From Hybos culiciformis (taxonomy: Eukaryota > Arthropoda > Insecta > Diptera > Hybotidae): a DNA stretch of 64,000 nucleotides. The stretch is from NCBI GenBank assembly GCA_964007475.1, contig OZ023274.1, positions 2,356,001 through 2,420,000 of the forward strand, written 5' to 3'. The notes under the pieces were generated by a model. That model saw nothing but the letters and a program-made list of their open reading frames with translations. It searched no databases and was not told the DNA's origin. Shown piece by piece: positions 27,472 to 38,000 of the stretch. The translations under genes were made by a program, and so were the position numbers. Numbering within the stretch: position 1 is the first letter of the stretch; each line of letters begins with the position of its first letter.

Positions 27472-28980
27472 GAATCGTAGATAACTATCGTGGATCAAAA
27501 AATAATTTATAATAGTTCTTCTAATATTATCTTTCGTGTTTTAATATTCCAAGGATAATCTCAATTTTACGAATAATTTTTATCCCATTTATTCACAATT
27601 TCAAGCCCGTTTTGTTTCACAAGAAGTTGTTAATAAAATTCAATTTTCAATGTTCTTGCTTTAAAATCATTTTGCCTTCATCCTTTTGATGACTATAAAG
27701 TAGGTACTTTAAAAGAAATTATTGTATATAAAAGGAAAATCAAAAATAGTTTATCTTGTTGGTATTAATTTGTTTTTTTTTTTTTTATTAAAATAACAAT
27801 AACTACTTTTAAAAATTGTATAAATAGATAAAAATTGAACGTAAACATCCTTCAAAAATATTATGATGTTAAATTTTCTATATAAAGTTATTTTCCTTTT
27901 CATATTTGAAAACCTGAAAATTATTTGCTGCAATTTTTTATTTTTTGCTTACAAGTTCCAGTTTTCATTTTTAATGAAAAAAAAAATTTAGGAAACGTTA
28001 TTGTCTGGATATTTTATGTAGGTTCCATTCCAAGAGCATTTTGACGAAAGTTTTAGAGTATAGTATTAGAAATAAAAATTGCACATAAAAGTACGAATCT
28101 AAATACCAGAATATCAGAATCTGTCAACTAGAATTTTACCATAAATCAGAATTTGAAATAGACGATGCAAATAAATTGCAACTTTAAATTTCACATGTTG
28201 AACAATCGCAGCAAGAAGTTTAAGTAATTTTGTTCTCATGAAATTATAAATCATATACTTTTAAAGGATATAATTAAGGACGAGAGCTTGTTATTTTTAA
28301 ATTACCCATAAATATATAAACTTTAAAAAAAGTGAAAAATTCAACCTAAATTTTCTTTCAGACTGTTCTGGGAAGTTTTTAATTTAATTCATGGTAATTT
28401 TTGTGACATCTGAAGAGTTCTTTCCATACACATACTTCAAAAATAAACTTGAATTTTTTTCGGATATAAATTGTATAAATTTTTGTTGAAAATATCATAA
28501 AAAAAATTAGTTAAGCGTTCATAATTGAAGAGTTTTTCATTTTTAATAATATTATTTTTCACACTTTTCGTAACTTAATGAAAATTATACTTGAAAATAT
28601 TTTCATCCTGTTAAAAATATTTTAAAATATAAACACACTCCATATACCATTCTTGTTTTATTATTATTATTATTATTATTCTTTTTGACGGATTTTTATT
28701 TTTTACGAGTTGTAAATTAAAAAAAAAAAAAAGGAAAATTTTAACAAAATGCTTAGAAAATTCAGTAAAAGCTTTTAATATAAAATGTTTTTTTTTTTTC
28801 CATAACAAAACAATGTTGAAGCTCTTTATTCGAGGTTCATCAAATGAAATTGAATGCAAACAAAACAATAATAAAAGTGACACCCTTTAGTGTCATTTTT
28901 TTTTATATTTAAATATCTTTTTTATTTTATTTTGTTTCATTTATACATAGTTAAATGTAAATGAGTATATATTATAAATG
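27472..28980. other. AT-rich non-coding stretch
   Basis: No gene supported. The minus frames at 27751-27933 and 28611-28883 run through homopolymers and lack domains. Nothing specific seen. Confidence 0.5.
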
Positions 28981-28990
28981 TCTAAATGCC

Positions 28991-29511
28991 TAGAGACTAT
29001 AGGCATTTTGCCTTTTTTGATGTTTTTCGCTTAGCGAGACTTTTTTTGAAATTTCAGCCTAGCGAGCCTAAAATGACCTTTTTTCGATAATTTTTTCGAC
29101 ATTTTTTCGAAATTTATTCGTTTCAATAATCCTGGATTCAAGACTGTTGTCGACATAAATAATGCTTTGAATCATCGATCACAAACAACGTAAGAATTTG
29201 TTTTGAATCTTTCCCCTAGCGAGCTGGCTGCTTACAAGTATTGTCCCAAAACATCGGCTGATGTTGAACGATCTTTTTCAGCATACAAAAATGTTTTGAC
29301 AGATAAACCTAGATCTATTTCGTTCGAAAATCTAAAACAGCACTATATTGTACTTTGCAATCGTGAAAAATAATAATGATTGGTTTCGAAATCATTTAAA
29401 AGTGTTTTTTTTTTTATATTTTTGCGCGACTTTTTTTTTAATTTTAGAGACTTTTCAGAACTTTTTAGGCGCCTAATATCGTTTTTATGCGAGACTTTTT
29501 TATCCGCTCTA
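28991..29511 (+). mobile_element. Decayed hAT element (internally deleted)
   Basis: This region carries a hAT transposase C-terminal remnant (29137-29373) between ends related to those of the intact hAT at 32649. The left end begins TAGAGAC and the reverse complement of the right end begins TAGAGCGGATAAAAAAG; the intact element has TAGAGACCGG and TAGAGAGCGGA. GCGAGACTTTTTT is repeated near both ends (29033 and 29488), with TAGCGAGC near 29070. No matching 8-bp duplication is visible (TAAATGCC against ATTACAAA), so this is an old or rearranged copy. Exact ends are tentative. Confidence 0.6.
29137..29373 (+). pseudogene. hAT transposase C-terminal fragment
   Basis: The frame ending at the stop 29371-29373 reads ELAAYKYCPKTSADVERSF, then SAYKNVLTDKPRSISFENLK and QHYIVLCN. 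This is the hAT C-terminal dimerisation region: a P-x-TS-x-x-VERSFS core followed by NVLTD, the same block as ITSVEVERSFSQLKQILSD in the intact transposase at 33151-34856, but clearly a different lineage. An in-frame stop at 29191-29193 interrupts the frame; upstream residues NNPGFKTVVDINNALN can still be read. Everything N-terminal (zinc finger and catalytic core) is missing. Non-functional as an enzyme. Confidence 0.82.
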
Positions 29512-29957
29512 ATTACAAATAAATAATGGAAAAAATATGGATAAAAAATTGCTCTTGTTTGCTATTAATTTAAGCACACAGTTATCTCCTTCTGTAGTTC
29601 GTTGAATAAATTCTTAAGATTCTAATAGATATTTTCAGCATTTAAAAACTTTGTATCGAATTATCGCCTACACTTCAAGTTTCATGCATATACAGTAACG
29701 AATAGTTAAGTGCCAATATACCGCAATCATATATTGATTTAAACTTCCAAAACTTTCAAAAAAAATCGATTTGGGCAAAAAGAAATAATTTAGGGAATAT
29801 TTTATTTAGATACCTTTATAAAAAGGATTATTCCTGTGAGAGTTAAATAGTTAGTTCGTTTAGTTATTTTATCAAAAATATACCATGCATAAAAAAAAAC
29901 TTTCTATGTAGTTAGGAAATTGTTGTTTAACTAAATTTTAATGATAAATGTCTAAAT

Positions 29958-30298
29958 CAGCGGTCGGCAAACTTTTTTGGTCGTGGGTAAAACTCGCCTA
30001 AGATGAGATTTTTTTAAACTTATAGTGGGTCAGTGGAATTTTATATGAAAGCAATTTAAAAAAAAATAGTTAAATTAAAAGTTAATTTATTTATTATCTA
30101 AGGCTTACAAAAACAATTGCTGGGAAAACTTTCTATTTTATATACAATTGTTGTAAACAAAAAATTTTTATATGCAATTGTTGTAAGCAAAAACTATATT
30201 CATTGATTTGGGAACCACTTCAAAATTTCGAAGCGGGTAACATGAAATGATGCTTTGGGTCACCCCGTGACCCACGGGTCATAGTTTGCCGACCGCTG
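29958..30298. mobile_element. hAT MITE, 341 bp, TSD GTCTAAAT
   Basis: A perfect 8-bp duplication, GTCTAAAT, lies at 29950-29957 and 30299-30306. The terminal inverted repeat CAGCGGTCGGCAAACT is perfect for 16 bp at both ends. The right end also contains GGGTCACCCCGTGACCCACGG, a GC-rich near-palindrome. Interior repeats TATACAATTGTTGTAAACAAAAA and TATGCAATTGTTGTAAGCAAAAA. No coding potential. CAGCGG ends plus an 8-bp duplication identify hAT. Confidence 0.94.
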
Positions 30299-30679
30299 GT
30301 CTAAATAATGATTTATTTACATTTACAATATGCAAAAAAAAAATAAAAAATAAAAAATAAATAAAATTATTTTAATATTTTCTCATTGATATATTAACTA
30401 TAATATACACCCAGAAAAAAACATTGTTAAATTAAAAGATTTTATAGGTAAAATTAACAAAAAATCTTTATAGATTTTGCGCAAAAGGGTTTATAGTTAA
30501 ATTAAAATTGCAAAAATTGTTAATTCAAAAGACATAGTACATTGTTAAAATTAACACAAAATTGTTATATTTAAAATGTTAAGTTGTTATTATAACAATT
30601 TTAGCAGTTTGAGAAAAAAATATATTGTTACGGTGCCAAACTGTTAAATTAACTATTCGAAATAATTATTTTAAAATAG

Positions 30680-30987
30680 TTTTTGTTTTTTTTATTTTTT
30701 TGGTTTGTTTTTGTTTTTTTTTCGCCTTTTTTTGTTTTTTTTTTCGCCTTTTTTTTGTTTTTTTTTTTGTTTTTTTTTTTGTTTTTTTTTTGGTTTTTTT
30801 TTTGGTTTTTTTTGGTTCTTTTTTTTTTGTTTTTTTTTATTTTTTTGATTTTTTTTTGTTTTTTTTTTTTTTGTTTTTTTTTTTTTTGTTTTTTTTTTTT
30901 TAATTTCTTGGTTTGTTTTTGATTTTTTTTTTGTTTTTTTTTCGCTTTTTTCGTCTTTTTTTGTTTTTTTATTGTTTTTTTTTTATT
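30680..30987. repeat. T/G low-complexity tract
   Basis: Long T runs punctuated mainly by single G (TTTTTTTTGTTTT), sometimes CGCC, GG or GA. On the minus strand this is an A-rich tail following the Pol III-like core, parallel to 26886-27152. It creates artefactual long open frames on both strands. Confidence 0.92.
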
Positions 30988-31068
30988 GGTCACCCATCTA
31001 AGTACTATCACTACGAGACGTTGCTTAACCGCTGTGTTCAATGTGATGTAGAGTCTTCCACTGAGCTA
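30988..31068 (-). other. Pol III-like core: tRNA A box plus 5S rRNA-like segment
   Basis: On the minus strand TAGCTCAGTGG (31068 to 31058) matches the tRNA A box. It is followed, from about 31032 to 30988, by a segment reading AGCGGTTAAGCAACGTC, then AGTACTTAGATGGGTGACC. These blocks correspond to the 3' half of eukaryotic 5S rRNA, where TTAAGC-ACGTC and TAGTACTTRGATGGGTGACC are highly conserved. So a tRNA-like start seems fused to a 5S-like body. It is short and diverged in the middle, so it is not a functional 5S gene. It occupies the place of the tRNA B box in the sister element. Resemblance is from knowledge of 5S sequence, not a search. Confidence 0.65.
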
Positions 31069-31126
31069 TGTCAGTAATATACAACAATGTATTAAATAGA
31101 AAATATAAATTCGGTAATATAAACAT

Positions 31127-31219
31127 AATAAATATTTATCTTGTTAAATTAAAGAATTCCGCTCTTAACTTGTCTCGTTAAGAGCGGAGTTCTTTAATTT
31201 AACAAGATAAATATTTATT
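31127..31219. repeat. Near-perfect hairpin, 43-bp arms, 7-bp loop
   Basis: The left arm 31127-31169 (AATAAATATTTATCTTGTTA through CCGCTCTTAAC) and the right arm 31177-31219 are reverse complements with one mismatch, separated by TTGTCTC. It sits inside the 30408-31677 element. Such a short loop with long arms would extrude or fold readily in single strands. Confidence 0.93.
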
Positions 31220-31679
31220 TTAAAAGTGTAGCTTTTTAAATCAACCAAAACTTTTTTTTTAACAATGCGGTTTTTATTTTGACAATTTTTATTATTATAT
31301 GTACCATTTTTAAATAACAACAAAAACATTATTTCAAAAGCTTTTATTGTCATATGAACAATTGAATGTGTAATTGTTATAATAACAGAAGAGTTTTTAA
31401 TTTAAAAGAGAGAATAGTAAAATTTTATTTCTTTCGAATGAAACATATTTAAAATAACAATTAATGTTGTTAAAATCACAATTTTCAGCTTTTACTAAAT
31501 AACTGTTTGAAACATTTTAAAATAACAAAATCAAATGTTAAAATAAGAAGCATCTTTACTTAGATCAAATACTTATTAGTTTAATTTAAAAAATTTTTCT
31601 TTAACATCAACAATTTTTGTTTAACAGTTAAAAACAGTTAAAAATTGTTAATTTAAGTAGCATTTTTTTTCTGGGTGTA

Positions 31680-32640
31680 CAATATATACCAAAAATAATA
31701 ATTTTTTTTTTCTATTTGTTTGTCAATTAGGAAAACAATATTGTCATTCAGCTTAAAATTTCGTTTCAATTTTTATATAGTATTTATTTATTATACTTGA
31801 AATAAAATAGTGAGAACATTCAGAACTGTGTGTACTTAACTACATAATATAGATATAATATCATTAATGTATTTTATATTATGCTATATAAATTATGATA
31901 ATTATTTTTATGCATACTTCTCTGGCAGTGTATATCTAATATATAAATGATTAATATAATATATAGATATAAATCTCTAAATTTTCGAATAGTCACAAGT
32001 ATATAATATATAAATTCATAATTTATTTACTTAGTTAACTTTATCAAAATAATTTCATTCAGATTATGGTCAAAATATATAGTTACAAAAATGTCAATGA
32101 TGTTACTGTATGAAAAATTGTGATTAATATCTTAAGTACACGAAAAAAATTTCAGGACGAAGAAATACTTGTATTCCTATAAAATACGATATGCGAATAG
32201 AACATCATAACTGAATATTGAAATGCCGAATATTAAAATCTTTCTAATTAAAAAAATTAATTTTCCTTTTCTGAGATTAGAAAAATAAAAATATGCGCAA
32301 ATCATGTCATTTTCATTTTGTAAGTATAAAAAAATATTAATTTGTTAATAATAACAATTAACATTTTTTTTTGGTTTGTTAACTTTCACAATAAATTCTT
32401 TTAATAGATTTCAAAAGTTTTTCTTTTAAATGAATTTTTCGAAATTTCAATTCAATGAACTGAAGTTAATTTCCTTTGTGTAGCTTAGACGAGAGTATGA
32501 AAACATGATGATATTATATTTCTAACTTTTTTTTACAATTTTATTATAAAAATTTATTTATGTTATTTTCATCAAAGAATCCTTTAATAGTTTTTTATAA
32601 TAATAATAATAATAAGCTCTCTCTGACAAAATTAAAAACA
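31680..32640. other. AT-rich non-coding stretch
   Basis: Nearly 1 kb between two mobile elements. Only AT-rich sequence and an ATA/TAA microsatellite at about 32598-32613 seen; no gene. Confidence 0.6.
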
Positions 32641-32648
32641 CTTATAAC
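32641..32648. repeat. hAT target-site duplication, left copy
   Basis: CTTATAAC, identical to 35073-35080 on the other side of the element. Confidence 0.95.
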
Positions 32649-33150
32649 TAGAGACCGGAATTCCGTGCAATTGCACGTTTTTTTTGGGCATTTAGAATGG
32701 GTTAGAACCAAAAGATCTATCCGAATCTTGTAAAATGAAACTTTTTGAGACCCATTTTGTGTTGCACGAAATTGCACGTTTTGGGTTATATTGCACGAAA
32801 CTGCACGTTTTAGATTTTTTTGTAAAACAGTGCACGTTTTAAAGTTTTTGGACACAATTATTTATAAAATTAATGAAATGTAGAATGTAGTGCATGTTTC
32901 AATAATAATTTTTATTTTTCACTTTTATTGCTATAAAGTGATGTTTTTCGAGAAATTTGAAACTTTATTGCAATAGTAGGCTTTGAATTTTTTTTTTGCA
33001 AATTTTTAACTTTATTGCAATAGTAGGCTTTGAATTTTTTTTGTATCCGCAAAAAGTTTTTATAAACGCAAAAAGAAAACAAAGTTAAGAAAAATTAATA
33101 AAAAATTGAATAATTTTTAACAATTGTATTTATTTTAAATATATTATAAA

Positions 33151-34856
33151 ATGCCGAAAATAATTAAAACATCTAAGGCTTCCAAAATTTCCGCTTGGAT
33201 CCAAAAATATGCAGAATTAAAAACGGACTCTTCAACTGTTTTTTGTATGTCCTGCAATAAATCTATAGGATGTGAGAGAAAGTCTCAAATTGATGCACAC
33301 TGCACTTCAAGTAAGTTTTCACTGTATTTTAGAGTCGGATTTCTTTTTTATTTTTTGAATTACAAAAAATAATTCAGAAAGTACTTATTTTTTAGTTTTA
33401 ATGCAGGAAATTAAGTTTAAAAATGGAGATTTTTTATTTTGTTCTAATAAATTTTTAAAAATGTTTTTAACAATAAAAATTACAAAATATATATAAATTT
33501 AGTTTTGCTCAAATATGTTCCTTTTTTTCATTAGCTTTGCACCTAGAATTGACCAAATCAAAAAAAGGAAAACGAAATCCTACTCAACAGCTTATAACAG
33601 AAAGCTGCTCATCGTTAAATCAACGAAAGGAATTTTTGAAAGATTTATGCTATGCAATGATAGCTTCGAACATACCTTTCTTCAAGCTTAAATCACCACC
33701 TTTAAAGAAATTTTTAGAAAAATATACAAACGAAATTATACCGGACGAGAGCACTTTAAGGAAAAGTTATATGGAGGTCTGTTTTAGAAAAACTTTGTCT
33801 GAAATCAGAGAGAAAATCTCTGATAATTTTATTTACATAATGGTTGACGAAACAACGGATGCTCGCGGTTTATACATATGTTCATTGATAATTGGTATTC
33901 TTCATCCCCAAACACCCCCAACTCCTTTTCTAATATCTTGCAAGGTGTTGGATAAAACAAATCATGAAACGGTAGCTAGGTTTATTAATGATAGTTTGGG
34001 AACCTATTTTAATAACTCTACGTTTCAAGACAAAATTTTACTTTTTATCAGTGATGCAGCGCCATATATGATAAAAACAGGACAGTCGCTAAAAATATTT
34101 TATCAGAAAATGATCCACGTTACTTGCGTGGCGCATGGGCTGAACAGAGTAGCTGAAAAAGTTCGAGATCTCTTCCCTGAAGTCAACAAATTAATAAATA
34201 ATGGGAAAAAAATGTTTTTGAAAGCTCCCCATCGAGTTACTTTATACAAAACTATAATGTGTTGCGCACTTCCTCCTGAAGTAGTAATAACTAGATGGGG
34301 TACGTGGTTGGAAGCGGCATTTTTTTATTGCGACAAATTCACCCAATATAAAAAATTAATTGAGCAACTGGAAGACGATGCACAGTCAGTAATTAAAGTG
34401 AAGGACATTTTGAATTCAGATGTAATTGTATCCAATCTGGCATTTCTAAAATCTTACATACATTATCTACCAGCTTCAATCAAAAAACTTGAAGAGAGAA
34501 ATTTAACATTAGATGACCAGCTTAAAATTGTAGAAGAAGTAGGTGAATTATTAGGAAAAGTAAATAATGAAAAAGGTTTAATAATTTACAATAAATATAA
34601 AGCTGTGTTTCAAAAAAATCCGGGCTATGAAATTTTAAAGCAAATTAATGATGCTCTAAACGGAAATAATTGCATCCCTCTTGGAGATCCAAAGTTATTG
34701 AGTTGTTACAAACAATGCCCAATTACTAGTGTAGAAGTAGAGCGCTCTTTTTCACAACTGAAGCAAATATTAAGCGACAGGAGGTATAATTTCACTGAAA
34801 GAAATTTGGAAATGTATGTGATTGTAAACTTCAATTCAAAAAATTTTATTGCCTAA
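33151..34856 (+). CDS. hAT transposase (BED finger + RNase H-like + hAT dimerisation), two exons
   Basis: DNA transposase that would excise and reinsert the surrounding element by cut-and-paste in the nucleus. Exon 1 is 33151-33310 and exon 2 is 33535-34856; the 224-bp intron starts GTAAGT and ends TTTTTTCATTAG, and splicing keeps the frame, giving 493 residues. A BED-type zinc finger spans about residues 12-60, with C32, C35 and H50 in exon 1 and H56 in exon 2, so splicing completes the finger. Catalytic core: VDETTD (first Asp near 158), ISDAAP (second Asp near 227), CVAH (251-254) and TRWGTW (about 306-311). C-terminal dimerisation block ITSVEVERSFS near 450-460, then LKQILSDRRYNF. AATAAA follows at 34891. 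No stop or frameshift. The start ATG lies in an AT-rich leader; an alternative unspliced start would lose the finger. Family certain; activity unproven. Confidence 0.93.
33311..33534 (+). other. Intron of the hAT transposase
   Basis: The donor is TCAA|GTAAGT and the acceptor CTTTTTTTCATTAG|CTTTGC with a pyrimidine tract. The unspliced frame hits a stop at about 33370. The split codon (A + CT) joins the two halves in frame, and the intron falls between the third and fourth zinc ligands. Confidence 0.88.
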
Positions 34857-34998
34857 TTTCATTTCAGCATTATATTTAAATAATGTATGAAATAAAAAAA
34901 TAAAAAATGTATTGATTTTAAAATATTGTTTTTTTAAATTGAGTTTTTTAAATAACTTTTTTTTAGAATTATAGACTTTTAGGCTTTCAAATTTTTAA

Positions 34999-35072
34999 TT
35001 GCACGTTTTTGCACGTTTTAAGGTTTAAATTGCACATTTTCAGATTTTGACTGCACGAAATTCCGCTCTCTA
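34999..35072 (+). repeat. hAT right end: subterminal repeats and TIR
   Basis: TTGCACGTTTTTGCACGTTTT (34999-35019) and TTGCACATTTT (about 35030) precede the right TIR TGCACGAAATTCCGCTCTCTA (35052-35072). The duplication CTTATAAC follows at 35073-35080. Confidence 0.9.
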
Positions 35073-35080
35073 CTTATAAC

Positions 35081-38000
35081 CTTCACGTGATGACATGGTA
35101 TGGTAGATTGATTTTTTAAATACTATGTTGTTGCTGGCAAAGAAATAAATAATGTTGAAACTAAATTAAGCCGTGATAATGGAATATATGTTGGGAATAA
35201 TAATTATATTGGAGATGCATTTTCAGTGATCACTTTCTTAGAGTTTAAAATAAAATTCGGCAAAAAAAAGCGAACATGTCATTAATTGATATAAACAAAC
35301 TGATTAAAACTATATGTTCCGACTGGACTTGTATATAATAATTTGAATAAAGAAAATTCCAAAAAATATTTCAACGTTATCGTCTTGAATATCTGAAAAT
35401 GTTATCAACAACAGAGTTATTTGTTTTATTATTTCTGAATTTTTTTTTATAAATCACAAGCATTTTATTGTGGCGAAAATATATTTATGTATATGTTGTC
35501 ATTTTTCTTATCATTTTCATATCATTTTCAGTATATATGCACGATGCTGAAAAAAAAAACCAAAAAAAAAACATGTTCAATTAATCTAATTTATTTTTAT
35601 CAATATTTTGATAAAATTAAGTATAAATTATATACATTATACAAAAAATTATTATTAAATTGTATTTAGTAGGTACTGTATATGATTAATATAACACACT
35701 ATCATTAGTATATATTTAAAGAAAAGAATTATGTATTTATATGATAACACTTTAAATTGTATATTCTTCATGAAGAAAGATAATACAACACTGTCATTCT
35801 TAAAGAAACCTCTTTTAATTTTCTTTAAATATCAATTTAGATTGAACAATTAATGTCGAACTTTACAGGATATAAAAATATTCGAAATTGATCGGTGAAA
35901 ATTACCAATAAATTATTTCTAAATTAACCTTACACTGAAAACAAGTCTTCAAAATAATGAATCTTGCCAACTATACCTTTCACAATAATATATTTGTTTG
36001 TATCCACTTCTATAACAATGATACAAATATACGAAATTTTTCATCATCATTTTCAATATAATTGTTTACGCTGAAAATTTTCAAAATTATTTCTTACGTC
36101 AAATTAATTTTCTGAATTTTACTTCCCGCTTTATGGCAAAAAAAAAAATATAAGTAGGTATATAAATATAATACAAAATATAAAAATTGAAAATATCTTT
36201 TCCAAGAAAAAAATTTTTTTTTTAAATTTTTGATAAAGATATTATTCTTTTTCTGTTTGCATCCATCATAAAGAAAATTAATTATTAGTCTTTTATGAGA
36301 AATTTTCTATTTCTTGGTTGAAAACATGAAAAGAACAAGGACAATAAAAAATATAGTTTCAAGGAAATGAACTAACTATTGTATTTATATTATTATCTTT
36401 TAAAGAGTTCTATCTTAAAATCAGGATGCCTTTCTTTCATTTTAATATTTTTCTATTGTTGATGAACGCTTTCTGAAAATTGGTTTTCCTGGAAACATCA
36501 TAAATTTCTTATTTAATATTCTAAGTTTTGACATTTTTGATATCTTGTTTAAAATATCCTTTTGTTCAGTTTTTTCTTCTTTTTTTTTATAATTTTAGTA
36601 AATTATATTTTAATTAAAAGTTGTTGCTTTAAGTCAAATAATATTAAGTCAAAATAAAATTTTATGTTTTTCTGGACTGTTTTCTTAAATTAGAAGTACA
36701 CTTTCCAAAGTTCATTTTATCCTAATGCCGAAAGAAGATATTGAGCCCGTAAGGAAGAAACAAATTTATGATTTTCAGTCGCAAATCGAACCTTGACATC
36801 CTAATCCCAGCTTAAACATAGACAATTGCAGTATTTATCCTTTTCCTCAAATGTATTCAGAATTTAACTTTGCACAATTATTTATAGAAATATTTATAAT
36901 TTATTTTAAAGGTAGAAATTATATTTTTAAAATATACATATATTTTTAGAACCATTCAAAATCTGATAAATATAAAATTTTTCTTGTTAATAACATTCAT
37001 ATCAAAATTATTGCCAAAAGGATTTTTTTTTATTATTTTTAATCTTGATTATTATGTTTGTTGTTGTTTTTTTTTTGTCTTTTATTAAGATCATGTTGTA
37101 AATAAAACATAAATTTATAAATTTCGTAAAAAATTTCGGACAAATTTTGTTTTTAAATATATATAAAATATTTTATATAACATTTAATATACAATATATT
37201 ATATTTTCATATTCTCAGGATATATATAAAAGTAAAAAAAAAAAGGATTATTCTCTGCAGCATCAAAACATGAAAAAAAAAAAAAATAAAATAAATAAAT
37301 AAAAAAATATGCCACAAAAGGAATTCGAAAAATTTATATTGCTATAAGTACTGAAATGAAAATTTTAACATGTTTTTTTTTTTTGAATACTTAAAAAATA
37401 TATAATATATATACAATTAAATTAAAAATAAAATTGGTAAAAATAATATAAAATTTATTTTTGAGAAGAGATTATATCATCACAATCAATAAACAATTCA
37501 GTTCACAAATAAAAATGTAATTATCTGTATTTTCGTTTGCGTGCAGTCAATATAATGAAAGTTTCTTTTTCAATAATTAAAATTTAAATTAAAATCCATT
37601 TGAGTTCCCAAAAAACGATCTACTACTAATTCAATTTTTGGCGGGAAAATTTTTCTAACACAAAAGTACCGTGAAAGGTCTTGAAATTTTGGCTAAAAAG
37701 AACATTTATAAAATAAATTTTTCAAAAATTTTGACAAGTTACGTTCAATATAAGTCATATCAGTATATTTTATCATTTTTTATTTCGTATATACCACAGT
37801 GATTATCTTGTCTTCCAGAGCATAAGCTTTTCCCAAAAAAATAAAAAATATATATATATCAAAATTTTCACCTTAAAAAAATAAATACAAACAAATTTTA
37901 TATTTATTCTCATAAATAATTTTTGGCCACATAGCTAAGCTATATAAATATATAAAAAAAAAAAAAATTCTCCACAAATAAACTAATTGGACAGTTGATT

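Larger units (their letters stand above)
30408..31677. mobile_element. TA-flanked TIR element with tRNA/5S-like core, 1270 bp
   Basis: Both ends read CACCCAGAAAAAAA going inward (30408 rightward; 31677 leftward), followed by imperfectly related TTAAATTAA/TTAAC motifs. TA flanks both sides (30406-30407 and 31678-31679). Internally, in order: AACAATTTT/TTAAATTAAC subterminal repeats, a ~310-bp T-and-G low-complexity tract (30680-30987), a Pol III-like core (30988-31068), a 43-bp-arm hairpin (31127-31219), and more TTAAAAT/TTGTTA repeats. No protein is encoded; the long Lys- or Phe-rich frames here are artefacts of the tract. It is related in architecture and core sequence to 26704-27469. Confidence 0.85.
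32649..35072 (+). mobile_element. Complete autonomous-type hAT transposon, 2424 bp
   Basis: Terminal inverted repeats of 21 bp match at 19 positions: the left starts TAGAGACCGGAATTCCGTGC and the right, inverted, starts TAGAGAGCGGAATTTCGTGC. A perfect 8-bp duplication, CTTATAAC, flanks it. Subterminal TGCACGTTTT repeats occur at least four times on the left (32672-32840) and twice on the right (34999-35021), likely transposase binding sites. A 14-bp perfect palindrome, CGTGCAATTGCACG, is at 32664-32677. A 47-bp direct duplication (AACTTTATTGCAATAGTAGG, from 32961 and 33008) lies in the 5' leader. The single gene encodes an intact transposase. All parts needed for mobility appear present, so this copy may be active or recently active. 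Confidence 0.95.

Noticed and set aside
30625..31041. Lys-rich (minus) and Phe-rich (plus) frames of up to 130 residues
   Set aside because: Products of the T/G low-complexity tract inside a TIR element, not proteins.
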